Assembly: GCA_031267345.1 (NCBI GenBank)
Contig: JAIRZG010000092.1
Span: 1-14,016 of the forward strand
From: Zoogloeaceae bacterium
GTDB lineage: Bacteria > Pseudomonadota > Gammaproteobacteria > Burkholderiales > Rhodocyclaceae
Length of the DNA stretch: 14,016 nucleotides
Reading direction: 5' to 3'
Numbering within the stretch: the stretch's first letter is position 1; every line of letters starts with the position of its first letter. The position numbers were made by a program, and so were the translations under genes. Positions 13,825-14,016 of this stretch are shown here, piece by piece. The notes under the pieces were generated by a model. The model was not told the origin of the DNA, ran no database searches, and saw only the letters and a program-made list of their open reading frames with translations.

Positions 13825-14016
13825 TCAAAAGGCGTAATTTACCCGCGCGGTTCCGGTGACGCCTTCACGTTTGCCGGCGTAGCCTTGCAGGCCGATGTCC
13901 AGCGTCAGCGCCTTGTTTTGGGCGGGGGTCAGCGTCAGGCCGAATTCTCCGATGGCAGTGAAACCTTTGAGATCGGGGGATTTTATGGCGTAGCCTTGGG
14001 TTTTGGCTTTTGCCTT
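13825..14016 (-). CDS. C-terminal end of an outer-membrane beta-barrel protein, autotransporter-like (partial)
   Basis: The frame is open from the window edge to TGA at 13825-13827, giving the last 63 residues. They show alternating strand pattern with Gly, aromatic and Thr residues: GFTAIGEFGLTLTP, then LTLDIGLQGYAGKREGV, then GTARVNYAF at the C-terminus. Ending in Phe after a strand of alternating residues is the outer-membrane barrel insertion signal recognised by the BAM complex. GLQGYAGKREGVTG followed by a last strand is the usual look of autotransporter translocator domains. The passenger, if any, lies beyond the window, so the function is unknown. It is transcribed in the same direction as alaA but separated by the repeat-rich gap. 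Confidence 0.65.
   Translation of the reverse strand, partial: KAKAKTQGYAIKSPDLKGFTAIGEFGLTLTPAQNKALTLDIGLQGYAGKREGVTGTARVNYAF

Noticed and set aside
1..14016. CRISPR arrays, tRNA or rRNA genes, transposase genes, riboswitches
   Set aside because: No regularly spaced repeats, cloverleaf-type sequences, rRNA-like sequence or recombinase motifs were seen on either strand.

Overview
The window looks like chromosomal DNA of a betaproteobacterium. The evidence is moderately high GC, an alaA-hom gene pair typical of that class, Gram-negative envelope systems (MacA/MacB/TolC-type efflux, an autotransporter-like barrel end, lipoproteins) and GC-rich palindromic intergenic repeats. I cannot place it below class; Rhodocyclales, Neisseriales or Burkholderiales relatives are plausible.

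Layout. Plus strand, 1-4766: (i) the 3' end of a lipoprotein-like gene (1-153); (ii) a short gene remnant ending in the peptide KYQGQVGVTLPKI (170-253); (iii) an unrecognised four-helix membrane protein with a duplicated C-terminal domain (296-1585); (iv) a 214-base promoter-bearing gap; (v) a 46-codon chimeric ORF (1800-1940) made of the first 32 codons of the downstream decarboxylase gene joined in frame to a second copy of the KYQGQVGVTLPKI tail; (vi) an intact lipoprotein gene (1986-2504) paralogous to the one cut by the left edge; (vii) a complete PLP-dependent basic amino acid decarboxylase (2532-4766). Minus strand, 14016-4817: the 3' end of an outer-membrane beta-barrel/autotransporter-like gene, a repeat-rich gap, alaA, hom, an M14 murein-peptide-amidase-like peptidase, and a tightly coupled tripartite efflux operon tolC-macA-macB(ATPase)-macB(permease), which converges on the decarboxylase.

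How the genes work together. The four efflux genes form one transport machine: inner-membrane ABC ATPase and FtsX-like permease, periplasmic adaptor and outer-membrane channel. They have their own candidate promoter, a tandem 10-bp repeat and a small overlapping leader ORF upstream. alaA and hom belong to amino acid metabolism (pyruvate/alanine, and aspartate to threonine/methionine); the M14 peptidase starts 11 nt after hom and is probably co-transcribed. The decarboxylase would serve acid resistance or polyamine synthesis.

The most unusual part is 1-2628. A 732-bp displacement has duplicated the 5' end of the decarboxylase gene, leaving the apparent original promoter, ribosome binding site and first 32 codons at 1669-1896. 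A foreign-looking cassette (tail peptide plus lipoprotein) now lies between them and the working gene. Both repeated coding stretches differ only at synonymous third positions. This points to recombination with a diverged but selected allele, in a small array of lipoprotein-type genes, and not to simple recent duplication. The biological role of that array is unknown.
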